Assembly: GCA_946183415.1 (NCBI GenBank)
Contig: CAMHAM010000005.1
Span: 1 to 64,000, forward strand
Origin: an uncultured Prevotella sp.
Lineage (GTDB): Bacteria; Bacteroidota; Bacteroidia; Bacteroidales; Bacteroidaceae
DNA length: 64,000 bases
Reading direction: 5' to 3'
A model generated the notes under the pieces. It was given only the letters and a program-made list of their open reading frames with translations. It did no database searches and had not been told where the DNA came from. Shown one piece after another: positions 27,616-35,283 of this stretch. Positions within the stretch are counted from its first letter, which is position 1. Each line of letters begins with the position of its first letter. The position numbers were made by a program, and so were the translations under genes.

Positions 27616-28977
27616 ATGGGAAAGAGAATAATGAATGAAATTGTAAGTAAGGTAACGAGTATTTTACTTTTTTACCTTTTTACTTTTTTACCCTCAACAG
27701 CGCAAACCTATAGTTTGCAGCAGCTGAAGGACTCAGCCCTCCAGAATAACATCGCCGTCCGTAAGGCTCGCTTCGACATCAGCGCCGCCCGGCAGCAGCG
27801 CCGCGAGGCCTTCACGAAGTATTTCCCCAATGTCAGCGCCACTGGGCTTTGGTTCAATGCCAACAAGGGCATGGCCCAGACCGCCTTCGCCCCCTCAGAC
27901 TTTCTGCCGCAGTCGCTGGGAGAGGTGTTCGCTCAGCAGATGCCGCAGCAGGTACTGATCGAGATGTCAAACCCCGTCAGCATCTCGATGCTGAAGAATG
28001 GCACCATTGGTAGTGTGATGGCCGTGCAGCCCGTCTTCGCGGGTGGGCAGATTGTCAACGGCAATCGCCTGGCGAAGGTGGGCGAGCAGGTGAGCCGTCT
28101 GCAGCTGCAGCTCTCCGAGAACGAAGTCGAGAAGACCACCGAACAGTACTTCTGGCAGCTCTTGTCTCTTCAGGAGAAGATGAAGACCATCGAGGCCGTC
28201 GAGACCTTGTTGGCAGATATTGCCAAGGATGTCGGTGTTGCCTTGAAGGCAGGTGTTGCCATGCGTAACGACCTCCTACAGGTACAGCTGCGTCAGAACG
28301 ACATTGCCAGTCAGAAGCTCACCCTGCGCAATGCCACCTCGGTTGTCAGGCTCCTCCTCGCACAGTACTGCTGCCTCAGCGATACCGCCTTCACCCTCGT
28401 GGCACCACCCGAAGAAGGAGCAGACCAGTTGCAGGCGACAGCCTTCAACGTGCAGTCCACGCCCGAGTACCAGCTGCTCACCCAACAGGTACGCGCCACT
28501 GGCCTGCAGCATAAGATGGAAGTTGGCAAGAATCTGCCCAGCGTTGGCGTGGGAGCAGGCTACAACTATCACAACTTGCTCGACAGAGACCACACCTTCG
28601 GTATGATCTTCGCCACTGTCAACGTGCCCATCAGCGGCTGGTGGGGAGGCTCACACGCCATCAAGCGTAAGAAGATAGAGCACGAGAAGGCACAGGCGCA
28701 GCTCGCAGATAACTCCGAACTTCTGCGCATCCGTATGCAGAAAGCCTATAATGATGTCGAGGAGGCCCGCCAGCAACTCGACATCGCCCGGCGCAGCATC
28801 GAGCAGGCTGATGAGAACCTCCGTCTGAACCGCAACTACTATCAGGCAGGCACCTCAAAGATGTCCGACCTCCTTGAAGCCCAGTTGCTCTATCAGCAGG
28901 CACGCGACCGTCAGACCGACGCCGTTGCCAACTACCACAACAAACTTCTGGAATACCGCCAGTCCACTGGACAGTAA
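27616..28977 (+). CDS. TolC-family outer membrane channel
   Basis: 453 aa (an ATG at 27631 is also possible). Two repeated TolC units with long helices (about 150-215 and 355-430) and 'SLQQLKDSALQNNIAVRKAR' at the start of the mature part. The signal peptide core 'ILLFYLFTFLP' is encoded by an 8-bp repeat (TTTTACTT/TTTTACCT). It completes the tripartite efflux system with the two genes upstream. Confidence 0.92.
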   Translation: MGKRIMNEIVSKVTSILLFYLFTFLPSTAQTYSLQQLKDSALQNNIAVRKARFDISAARQQRREAFTKYFPNVSATGLWFNANKGMAQTAFAPSDFLPQSLGEVFAQQMPQQVLIEMSNPVSISMLKNGTIGSVMAVQPVFAGGQIVNGNRLAKVGEQVSRLQLQLSENEVEKTTEQYFWQLLSLQEKMKTIEAVETLLADIAKDVGVALKAGVAMRNDLLQVQLRQNDIASQKLTLRNATSVVRLLLAQYCCLSDTAFTLVAPPEEGADQLQATAFNVQSTPEYQLLTQQVRATGLQHKMEVGKNLPSVGVGAGYNYHNLLDRDHTFGMIFATVNVPISGWWGGSHAIKRKKIEHEKAQAQLADNSELLRIRMQKAYNDVEEARQQLDIARRSIEQADENLRLNRNYYQAGTSKMSDLLEAQLLYQQARDRQTDAVANYHNKLLEYRQSTGQ

Positions 28978-29071
28978 CCCAGTAAATTGGTTCTATCCAA
29001 GGCAATGCCAGCCTTTTGACCTTGGCTACACCTTGGGTAGAGTATGTGATTGGCCAACTGGCGGGCGGGCA

Positions 29072-29297
29072 GGGTGACGCGTCGCTTCACCATTCTTTTT
29101 CCTTCTTTTTGAACAGTCAAGTAATCCTTGACAGTTGCGATTCGTTCTAATTCACCTTCATCATAAATGTTGTTGATGTGAAGGCTGATGTTCTGCTTGG
29201 TCGCATTAAACAACTCAGCCATCTGTTGCTGAGTCAACCAAACAGTTTCATTCTCAACTCTTACTTCCAGCCTGATGGTTTCATCTGGCTGATACAT
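29072..29297 (-). pseudogene. RhuM family virulence-like protein, truncated remnant
   Basis: The first 75 residues ('VENETVWLTQQQMAELF', 'NISLHINNIYDEGEL', 'VQKEGKRMVKRRVTL') match the start of RhuM proteins, normally about 300 aa. Homology then stops and the frame runs on through unrelated sequence to 28932. The break lies about 95 bp from the TolC stop, so the remainder was deleted, probably when this accessory region formed. Confidence 0.7.
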
Positions 29298-29314
29298 GAC
29301 GTACAGGTCGAAAA

Positions 29315-29341
29315 AATCTCGCCCTGTTCTAGAGCGAGATT
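29315..29341 (-). terminator. Intrinsic terminator after the smalltalk gene
   Basis: Arms AATCTCGC (29315-29322) and GCGAGATT (29334-29341); on the minus strand the stem is followed by a run of T's. It ends the HU-like/smalltalk transcript. Confidence 0.8.
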
Positions 29342-29345
29342 CTTG

Positions 29346-29450
29346 TTAGTGGAGTCCCATACAGGACGTGGTGCCGAGGGCGGTGAGGATGGCAGACGCT
29401 ACTGAGGCGATGATCTGCACAACCCATTTGATAGTTTCTTTCTTTGTCAT
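29346..29450 (-). CDS. Smalltalk protein
   Basis: 34 aa, too short for usual gene calls: 'MTKKETIKWVVQIIASVASA' followed by a short hydrophobic stretch and the end 'TTSCMGLH'. It matches the smalltalk family of tiny Bacteroidota proteins found beside HU-like DNA-binding genes. One membrane or amphipathic helix; function unknown. It lies downstream of the HU-like gene on the same strand and ahead of a terminator. Confidence 0.82.
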   Translation of the reverse strand: MTKKETIKWVVQIIASVASAILTALGTTSCMGLH

Positions 29451-29489
29451 ACGCGTTTAAGATTTTAATGGTTAAAGTTACGGTTCGTT

Positions 29490-29634
29490 CCTCGATTAAG
29501 GCGCAGCCCCCTGGTCTGGCGCCAAAGTGGACCCCGCAGGCTTCGGGTCTGGCGCCAAAGTACAGTCGCCTGCGACTTTACTTTGGGGCCTGACCCCAGA
29601 GTGCCTGACCCCAGAGTGCACCCCTCGATTAAGG
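29490..29634. repeat. 133-bp insertion bounded by 12-bp direct repeats, carrying GC-rich repeats
   Basis: CCTCGATTAAGG occurs at 29490-29501 and again at 29623-29634, over the HU-like stop codon. Between them are two copies of TCTGGCGCCAAAGT and two of CCTGACCCCAGAGTG, plus a partly complementary segment. The pattern suggests insertion with target duplication or slippage. Confidence 0.65.
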
Positions 29635-30204
29635 ATTGGTCGGAGCTTCGTCGTCGTCGTTAGTAGGCCCGTCGCCCGAGTCATTGCCACCCTGAGAATT
29701 ACCACCCGAGGTAGCCCCACCACCGATGGCCTCGGCCTTGGCAGCTGCGATCTCGGCAGCAGCCTTGTCAGTCCAGCTCAGCTTGGCCACCTTGTTCAGC
29801 TCCTCACGAGTGTACTCGCCAGTAGCCTGTGCCAGGAGCTTCAGGCTCTGCACGGCAGCACCCGTCTTGTCGGTCTTGCTGATTGTGCCGATGCTGGCAG
29901 AGATGGTCTTGTCCGTCTCAGGATCGTACAGCTTGGAGCAGCCATTGCCGATCACGCTCACCTTGAAGATAGCCAGGTCGTCGACCTTCACGGTGTTGCC
30001 CATCAGGGTCTGCTCACGGGTACACTTCACGAAGTCACGCAGGATACCCTCGATGGTACCTTCCGAGAACGGCGTGTTGTGCTCAGCCATGTGCTTGGCC
30101 ATCTCGTGGATGTTGAGCGTCTGCTTGTAGCTCACGCGAGGGTAGTACTTGCCATAAGCAGCAGACCCCTCAATCATGTTTTTTGAAAGATAAAGTTCAA
30201 TCAT
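29629..30204 (-). CDS. HU-like DNA-binding protein (HU family, Bacteroidota accessory type)
   Basis: 191 aa. Residues about 15-125 follow the HU-like fold of this group ('YYPRVSYKQTLNIHEMAKHM', 'IEGILRDFVKCTREQTLMGN', 'VKVDDLAIFKVSV'). The C-terminal 40 residues are a low-complexity G/N/S/D tail ending 'PTNDDDEAPTNP'. Such genes sit with smalltalk and DUF4248 genes in many Bacteroidota genomes; binding to DNA is expected, the target unknown. Divergent from DUF4248 across an array of 10-bp repeats. Confidence 0.8.
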   Translation of the reverse strand: MIELYLSKNMIEGSAAYGKYYPRVSYKQTLNIHEMAKHMAEHNTPFSEGTIEGILRDFVKCTREQTLMGNTVKVDDLAIFKVSVIGNGCSKLYDPETDKTISASIGTISKTDKTGAAVQSLKLLAQATGEYTREELNKVAKLSWTDKAAAEIAAAKAEAIGGGATSGGNSQGGNDSGDGPTNDDDEAPTNP

Positions 30205-30294
30205 GTTTGTAAAATTTTAATGGTTAAATAATTTTGTTACTTTGTCTCGATTCCTCTCCAGCCTGCGCACTGCCTTTGATTCCTTTTGACACTG

Positions 30295-30302
30295 CAAAGG
30301 TA
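30295..30302 (-). promoter_or_regulatory. Likely -7 element for the HU-like gene
   Basis: TACCTTTG on the minus strand; no clear TTTG -33, but the 10-bp repeats begin about 19 bp upstream, where a binding protein could act. Confidence 0.5.
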
Positions 30303-30320
30303 CGATATTTATTTTCGGCT

Positions 30321-30360
30321 TTGCCAGTTCTTGCAAGTTGTTGCAAATTGTTGCAATATT
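30321..30360. repeat. Four tandem 10-bp TTGCAA repeats
   Basis: TTGCCAGTTC, TTGCAAGTTG, TTGCAAATTG and TTGCAATATT lie head to tail between two divergent promoters. One unit per helical turn places all copies on one face of the DNA. Confidence 0.75.
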
Positions 30361-30373
30361 TAGTGTAATTTTC

Positions 30374-30405
30374 TTTGTTTTTCTCGATTATTTTTTGTAC
30401 CTTTG
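30374..30405 (+). promoter_or_regulatory. Promoter of the DUF4248 gene
   Basis: TTTG (30374-30377), 20 nt, TACCTTTG (30398-30405). Confidence 0.8.
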
Positions 30406-30464
30406 CAGATGCTTTTGAGAAAAGCATGCGAGCCTGGAACATATTAATTAAAAACAATCATATA

Positions 30465-30665
30465 ATGGAAAAACTTACAAGAACATTCGGGCGCTCAGAG
30501 CTTGCCCAGCAGTACTTCCCCCAGCTGTCAGCCATGTCTGCCTGGAGGAAATTCAAGGAGTGGTTGGAGTACAATCCCCAGCTGCGCCATCTTCTTGACC
30601 TCACGCGTCGCACGTTCACGCCCGCAGAGGTGCAGCTGATCTACACACAATTGGGCGAGCCGTAG
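30465..30665 (+). CDS. DUF4248 protein
   Basis: 66 aa from ATG 30465; the upstream part of the frame covers the promoter. 'RSELAQQYFPQLSAMSAWRK' and the end 'FTPAEVQLIYTQLGEP' match DUF4248, a small likely DNA-binding family that accompanies HU-like and VirE/primase-type genes in Bacteroidota. It is followed by a strong hairpin. Confidence 0.82.
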   Translation: MEKLTRTFGRSELAQQYFPQLSAMSAWRKFKEWLEYNPQLRHLLDLTRRTFTPAEVQLIYTQLGEP

Positions 30666-30705
30666 CGAACCCACTTCTCAGAAATTAAGAGAATCATATT
30701 TTTCA

Positions 30706-30742
30706 GTAAGAGCCATTTGTCAAACTGATAAATGGCTCTTAT
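30706..30742 (+). terminator. Hairpin after the DUF4248 gene
   Basis: TAAGAGCCATTT (30707-30718) pairs perfectly with AAATGGCTCTTA (30730-30741), and the loop extends the stem by four pairs. The right arm AATGGCTCTTATT recurs at 39010-39022. Confidence 0.75.
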
Positions 30743-30743
30743 T
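30731..30743 (+). repeat. 13-bp direct repeat, left copy
   Basis: AATGGCTCTTATT, repeated exactly at 39010-39022. Together they bracket the palindromic structure, IS element, Rha, primase-like and M15 genes. Confidence 0.5.
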
Positions 30744-30788
30744 ACTATCATATCCCAAATGCATGGTTATAGATCTTTATAGTCTAGT

Positions 30789-30965
30789 GGGACAATGGGA
30801 CAGGGACATTTGGGGACAATTGCTAAATTAGAAAGGGACAAATATTTATAATATTATATTTAATTTATATTATATTATAATATAATATAAATTAATATTC
30901 TTCTTGTCTCATTTTGGCAATTTCAAAATCCAAATTGTCCCGAATTGTCCCTGTCCCATTGTCCC
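30789..30965. repeat. Nested palindromic structure (33-bp arms around a 36-bp A/T palindrome)
   Basis: Arms 30789-30821 and 30933-30965 match in inverted orientation at 31 of 33 positions (unit begins GGGACAATGGGACAGGGACA). A perfect 36-bp A/T-only palindrome (30860-30895) has nearly the same centre. A third arm copy is at 38388-38420. This explains most of the 547-bp gap between DUF4248 and the transposase. Confidence 0.85.
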
Positions 30966-30992
30966 GTTCTTGCTGTGTCTTTTCCTGTAGGA

Positions 30993-31180
30993 GGTTGACT
31001 CCGTTTAGGCCTTGATTTTTAACACTTGCCTATCCATACTGAAAAGGTTGACTCTCCGACCTAGGTATAGTTGTCTGCTTTCCCTGAGGTGGTTGACTCT
31101 TTTCCTAAGAACGTAGACTTCGTACGGATATTGTTTACTCTTCATCTGTTTTTGTTTACTTTGTACTGAAAAGGTTGACT
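30993..31180. repeat. Subterminal TTGACT-type repeats of the IS
   Basis: GGTTGACT occurs at 30993, 31046, 31091 and 31173; weaker copies near 31070, 31112, 31132 and 31153 fill the gaps at about 20-21 bp, two helical turns. Confidence 0.65.
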
Positions 31181-31212
31181 GCCCCGGGCGCAGCCTGACC
31201 TATGAAAAACAC

Positions 31213-32157
31213 TCAGGGGGTGCCCTGCGGCAGGGGGCAGACAGCCCCCGAGAGCTCTTTCGCAGTCTTCCACATGATACGCTGTGGACCTTGCTCCTGA
31301 TGTGCCTCTGAGGGCGTCTTCATGCCGATACTGGAGTGTGGACGGGTATCGTTGTAGAAGGCGATGAAGCCGGATATGCGCTCCAGCGCATCTTGGTACG
31401 TCTTGAAGCGCTTCTCACGGTAGACAACCTCCGTCTTGAGAATGCCGTTCACACGCTCCGCAATAGCGTTGTCCGTAGGTTTGTAGTCCTCCGTCATGCT
31501 GATCTTTATGCCGTACTTCTTCAGTTCGTCCGTATAGGCATTACAGCAGTACTGTACGCCTCTGTCAGAGTGATGGATGAGTCCTTTCAACTCATCTGCC
31601 GTAGCCTGCGAGATGGCCATCCTGAGGGCCTCGAGCGTGTGTTCCGCCTCCAGCGTCTCGGACAGGCACCAGCCCACGATCTTGTGCGAATAGGCATCCG
31701 TCACCAGGTGCAGGTAACAGCAGTCGTCAACCAGGTCGATGTACGTGATGTCGCTCACCCAGAGCTGATTAGGACGTGTGGGCACGAAGCCGCGGATGAG
31801 GTTCTTGTACTTGTGGTAACGGTGGTTCGAGTTCGTCGTATGGCGAGGCTTGGGGCGCTTCTGCGTCAGCTGGAAGTCACGCAGAAGCTGCAGGAAAGCA
31901 TCGCGTCCAGGCACCCAGTCGCACAGGAACATACGCTTCGACATCAGCCACAGCTTGTAGTAGCCGATACCTGGATCCATCTGGCGAATCTGCTTCACTG
32001 CATCCACGATACGCATCACGCGGATGAGGTACTCCGCGTCACGCTTCTGTTTCTTGTAATAAGCCTGCTTTGTCCGGTCAAGCAGCTCACAGCAATACGT
32101 TACGGTATAGCCCGTATTGCCGTTCAGGCGCTCTACTGCTTGACCCCAGCTTTTTTT
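31213..32157 (-). CDS. IS3-family transposase, OrfB part (read as OrfAB by frameshift)
   Basis: The plain reading starts at 32019 (268 aa), but the frame is open upstream to the A7 run at 32151-32157, adding a typical OrfAB linker ('LDRTKQAYYKKQKRDAEYL'). The HTH_21-like region ('IRQMDPGIGYYKLW') precedes the rve integrase core, with DDE residues in 'VSDITYID', 'IHHSDRG' and 'AIAERVNG'. It cuts and joins DNA to move the element. Looks intact. Confidence 0.9.
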   Translation of the reverse strand, partial: KKSWGQAVERLNGNTGYTVTYCCELLDRTKQAYYKKQKRDAEYLIRVMRIVDAVKQIRQMDPGIGYYKLWLMSKRMFLCDWVPGRDAFLQLLRDFQLTQKRPKPRHTTNSNHRYHKYKNLIRGFVPTRPNQLWVSDITYIDLVDDCCYLHLVTDAYSHKIVGWCLSETLEAEHTLEALRMAISQATADELKGLIHHSDRGVQYCCNAYTDELKKYGIKISMTEDYKPTDNAIAERVNGILKTEVVYREKRFKTYQDALERISGFIAFYNDTRPHSSIGMKTPSEAHQEQGPQRIMWKTAKELSGAVCPLPQGTP

Positions 32158-32531
32158 CGCACCTTGATGCCCTGCTCCTCGATGACGTCGATGAGCGTAT
32201 TCAGAGCCAATACCTTGTCCTGACTGTACTTGAGTTGCTTCTCCAGCTTCTCTATCTGCCGACGCTGAGCCTCTATTAATGCCGACTGGTCGGCCGACTG
32301 CTGAACAATGTCCTTTGCCATGTTATCATCTAATTGAACGGTTTCACGAGGCAAAGATGCACATTTTTCGTGAATTTCCAAAGGACTTAGGCAACTTTGT
32401 ATCCATGCGGACAGCAAATTTGTACTCGGAAGGTTATATTTCAACGCTATTTCCTTCCTGGACATGCCACTCTGCATGTACTCGATGCAGATACTGCGCT
32501 TTAAAGCGCGACTGAATTTTTGTTTTCCCAT
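32133..32531 (-). CDS. IS3-family transposase OrfA (helix-turn-helix and leucine zipper)
   Basis: 132 aa. N-terminal HTH ('SICIEYMQSGMSRKEIALKY'), then a coiled coil at about 80-125 ('LIEAQRRQIEKLEKQLKYSQ'). The last codons hold AAAAAAAG (32157-32150), where a -1 slip would join it to OrfB. It binds the element ends. Confidence 0.88.
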   Translation of the reverse strand: MGKQKFSRALKRSICIEYMQSGMSRKEIALKYNLPSTNLLSAWIQSCLSPLEIHEKCASLPRETVQLDDNMAKDIVQQSADQSALIEAQRRQIEKLEKQLKYSQDKVLALNTLIDVIEEQGIKVRKKAGVKQ

Positions 32532-32605
32532 AAAACTTAAAATAATTTAATCGTTTAACATTTAAGACTCTATGGGAGTCAACCTATTTCAGGCTAAGAC
32601 ACCTG

Positions 32606-32824
32606 ATGATGGTGGTTCGTGGATTCGATGAGGATATGCAGCTGGAATTGGCTGATGACCTCGTGAGCTTTGCCAGTGAGCATATCGCCCACACGACGGG
32701 CGTCATCTCTGCGGATCTCGTGCTCGACATCTGCTATCTGATGATCGCGTATGATCACGACATCCTGAAAAAAAGAGTACGTAGTAAAATGAGGAATTTG
32801 GATAATAAGAACAAAAGAGTATAA
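32606..32824 (+). CDS. Small protein of unknown function, possibly 5'-truncated by the IS
   Basis: 72 aa, acidic N-terminal two-thirds and a basic tail ('ILKKRVRSKMRNLDNKNKRV'). Stop is 2 bp before the Rha start (TAATAATG), which suggests coupling. The frame begins 20 bp from the IS right end, so the true start may have been lost. Confidence 0.5.
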   Translation: MMVVRGFDEDMQLELADDLVSFASEHIAHTTGVISADLVLDICYLMIAYDHDILKKRVRSKMRNLDNKNKRV

Positions 32825-32826
32825 TA

Positions 32827-33534
32827 ATGAGTACACAGATTATTACAAAGGATATGATGAATGATGCCAAGCAAATCACATCTATTGAGATTGCAAATCT
32901 CGTTGGGAAACCTCATAATGATGTACTGAAAGCCATCAGAAAGATGGAACCTGCATGGGAACTTGAACATCAGGGAAAATTTTCCCAGATGCAAATCAGG
33001 GAGTCACTTCCTAATGGCGGATACAGGTTTAGACCATGTTTTATGCTCAGTAAAACGGAGTCACTTTTCATTGCCACAAAGTTCAATGATGTGGCAAGAG
33101 CGAGGTTGGTACTGCGGTGGGCAGAGCTGGAAAGTGAAAAACGAAAAGTGGAAAGTGAAAAATCTGCTTCCGCTCAGATTTTACTGGAGACTGAGGCCGA
33201 GTTGATGAAACGCAGTGACGAGATCAGACGTTCTTACATCTTCAATACAAATCAGAACGCTATGGGGTGTTTCACCATGTCGCAAGTGGCAAGGAAGTTA
33301 AGGATGAGGTATCATGAACTCTGCATGCTGTTGGAGGAAAACAATATTATCAAGAACGTTAAAGGTGCTTATGAGCTGCTTCCTCCTTACACACTGTTAG
33401 GCTATGAGGCTTATCGTCATCATGAGTCCTACAAACTGGATGGATGCCTCCGCCAGTCGAACTATATGGTTTGGACTGCAGAGGGTCTTGAATTCATCAG
33501 AAACAAAGTTAAACAAATCAGAAAGAGCAGATGA
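32827..33534 (+). CDS. Rha family phage regulatory protein
   Basis: 235 aa. Residues about 15-100 match the Rha/pRha domain ('LVGKPHNDVLKAIRKM', 'GYRFRPCFMLSKTESLFIAT', 'ARLVLRWAELE'). A K/E-rich linker from 7-bp repeats ('ESEKRKVESEK') follows, then a C-terminal KilAC-like domain ('NQNAMGCFTMSQVARKLRMR'). Rha proteins are lysogeny-related regulators. Overlaps the next gene by 4 bp. Confidence 0.82.
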   Translation: MSTQIITKDMMNDAKQITSIEIANLVGKPHNDVLKAIRKMEPAWELEHQGKFSQMQIRESLPNGGYRFRPCFMLSKTESLFIATKFNDVARARLVLRWAELESEKRKVESEKSASAQILLETEAELMKRSDEIRRSYIFNTNQNAMGCFTMSQVARKLRMRYHELCMLLEENNIIKNVKGAYELLPPYTLLGYEAYRHHESYKLDGCLRQSNYMVWTAEGLEFIRNKVKQIRKSR

Positions 33535-33905
33535 AAAGACATGGTGTTTATTGTCTCTTTGATGTCCATGGTCTGACAATAGAGAGTCTTAAGGAAGTGA
33601 AACAAATAGTTGAAGAGTATGATCTCATCACTTGCTACGATGAAGCTGTACACCATATTGCCGCTTTCCTGAATGGTAATCTACGATTCACAGCTGGTCT
33701 TCAGGATGAATTGCCTGAAAAGATCGTGCTGGCATGGTATTATGCTCATAAGGAATACGGTTGCCCATTGAAAAAGAGTGAGTATGAGGCTTTTATTGAA
33801 GCGCTGAGAACGGATGTATATCGTGACTTGCAGGCGTGGATCAAAGATTATGTCGGTGTCAAAGATTGGTACGGAAAAAGAAACAAAACAAAAAATAACA
33901 AATAA
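33531..33905 (+). CDS. Unknown protein in the phage-like operon
   Basis: 124 aa, cytoplasmic, mostly helical, ending in a basic tail ('KDWYGKRNKTKNNK'). I do not recognise the family. Starts inside the Rha stop (ATGA) and its stop overlaps the next start by one base, so it is translationally coupled with both. Confidence 0.65.
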   Translation: MKRHGVYCLFDVHGLTIESLKEVKQIVEEYDLITCYDEAVHHIAAFLNGNLRFTAGLQDELPEKIVLAWYYAHKEYGCPLKKSEYEAFIEALRTDVYRDLQAWIKDYVGVKDWYGKRNKTKNNK

Positions 33906-34789
33906 TGGAACAAAGACAATTGAATTTTGCCGAGAAGCCAGTACAGGTGCTGACGCTCGGGGAGCTCGAAAGGAGCTATCATGAGAATCTGCCTACGGGC
34001 GATCCTGTAGGGGGAATCTATCACTTCGCACTGATTCAACAGGTGCTGGCGATCTTTGAAAAGCGGGGACTGACACCAGTGGTGCAGGAAATCTTCGCTG
34101 CTGCTAACAGGGACTCGAAACGTCCTGGTGTGACGCTGCTGCCTCAGTTGGAAGAGCAGTATGGGGAGCGTTCTGTTGAGGCTCATTTGCTGCGACGTGT
34201 GTATGCGAACATCGAGATTCGCTCTGATGAGACGGATGAATTGGTGACGTGCCTTGCTGTGGCTTATCATCAGAAGGGTATCCAGCTCGGTATCGGGCCG
34301 ATGGTAAGGGTGTGTCATAACCAGACAATTCTCGGGGCGCAGGATGTTGTAAGCAATTATACTTGCTATGGTGGGCAGAGTCGTAAGGATAAGCTCTCGC
34401 TGGAGTCGGTGATTGGTCGCGCAGAGCTTTGGGCAGATGAGTATGAGCCTTATCAGAAGATTCGCCGTGAGCGTATGATTGCGCTGAAGAGTGCTGAGTT
34501 TACGCGCACTGACATGCTCCAGCTGATCGGAATCCTCGTGGAGAAGCGCATCCTGCATGACACGCAGAATGAAGAGCTGCATCTATCGACACCTTATCCG
34601 CTGAACTCTTCGCAGATCAATGAGACTTCGGAGCAGATGATTACTCTCATGAGCCATCAGCAACCTCAGAGCTACTGGGATGCGTATCAGCAGCTGAACA
34701 CTGTCCTGAAGCCTGGGCGCATGGACATTCCTCAGGTGCTGCCACAAAGTTTGGCGCTGTTTGAAACTATGTACGAATTAATAAGATAA
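33905..34789 (+). CDS. Unknown protein, possibly DUF932-like
   Basis: 294 aa, no signal peptide. 'GIYHFALIQQVLAIFEKRGL', 'VYANIEIRSDETDELVTCLA' and 'GPMVRVCHNQTILGAQDVV' recall plasmid and phage DUF932 proteins (conserved C-x-N segment), but the match is uncertain. Translationally coupled to the gene before it. The operon context suggests a role in replication or copy control (inference). Confidence 0.65.
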   Translation: MEQRQLNFAEKPVQVLTLGELERSYHENLPTGDPVGGIYHFALIQQVLAIFEKRGLTPVVQEIFAAANRDSKRPGVTLLPQLEEQYGERSVEAHLLRRVYANIEIRSDETDELVTCLAVAYHQKGIQLGIGPMVRVCHNQTILGAQDVVSNYTCYGGQSRKDKLSLESVIGRAELWADEYEPYQKIRRERMIALKSAEFTRTDMLQLIGILVEKRILHDTQNEELHLSTPYPLNSSQINETSEQMITLMSHQQPQSYWDAYQQLNTVLKPGRMDIPQVLPQSLALFETMYELIR

Positions 34790-34833
34790 TAAGAACAAAA
34801 GAACATAAGACATAATAACAGATTAACATAATA

Positions 34834-35151
34834 ATGAAGAAGTACATTGAAATTCCAGCGGAGGCGCTGGAGAACTTGGAGAATGGTAGGTATGTGGAGG
34901 GGTCTCTGCATAGGTGTAAACTGACTGGCAAGATCGTGTTCCGTGCGTATAATCGCCTAAGTCGGAAGAAGAGGGATCGTATCATCCGCCAACTGGAGAA
35001 CGGCTGGCTGAAGGAGAGTGCGACTCGCATCAAGTTCTACAACTCGGTGAAGAAGGATCTCGGGTTCCGACTGGTGAACGTGGCGATGCACCGTGACTTG
35101 AAAGATGCCATGTCCACACTGGAAGTACGGGACCTGATCAACAGAGTTTAA
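34834..35151 (+). CDS. Small basic protein of unknown function
   Basis: 105 aa, about 25 K/R residues, mostly helical after a short N-terminal strand. 'NRLSRKKRDRIIRQLENGWL' could bind nucleic acid. I do not recognise the family. Followed by a 132-bp leader that is repeated before the primase gene. Confidence 0.6.
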   Translation: MKKYIEIPAEALENLENGRYVEGSLHRCKLTGKIVFRAYNRLSRKKRDRIIRQLENGWLKESATRIKFYNSVKKDLGFRLVNVAMHRDLKDAMSTLEVRDLINRV

Positions 35152-35283
35152 TTAAAGACAAAGTAACAGAATAACGTTATTTAGACAGAAGAACAAAAGG
35201 GACATATTAATTCTTAGATAAAAAGAACAAAAGGGACAAAAAATTATGTTCTTATGTTCTTCTGTCAAAAAAAAGAATAAGCA
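35152..35283 (+). repeat. Repeated intergenic leader, copy 1
   Basis: A/T-rich, with AGACAAAGTAACAGAATAAC (from about 35155), GACAGAAGAACAAAAGGGAC and TTAGATAAAAAGAACAAAAG. The same blocks recur at 35572-35699 and, in part, at 543-590. Confidence 0.7.

Larger units (their letters stand above)
30992..32585 (-). mobile_element. IS3-family insertion sequence
   Basis: About 1.6 kb. Ends are set by inverted AGGTTGACTCC (30992-31002) and GGGAGTCAACCT (32574-32585). OrfA and orfB lie on the minus strand with an A7G frameshift site. No target duplication could be seen. The non-coding left end has about seven TTGACT-like repeats at roughly 21-bp spacing. Confidence 0.72.

Noticed and set aside
28932..29071. 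C-terminal half of the RhuM-like frame as real protein
   Set aside because: No resemblance to RhuM past residue 75; it is chance read-through after the break.
30993..31180. CRISPR-like regular repeats
   Set aside because: Unit is only about 8 bp, spacing about 21 bp and it lies inside an IS end.
32594..32836. 80-aa minus-strand frame next to the IS
   Set aside because: The plus-strand 72-aa frame has better codon use and is coupled to the Rha gene.
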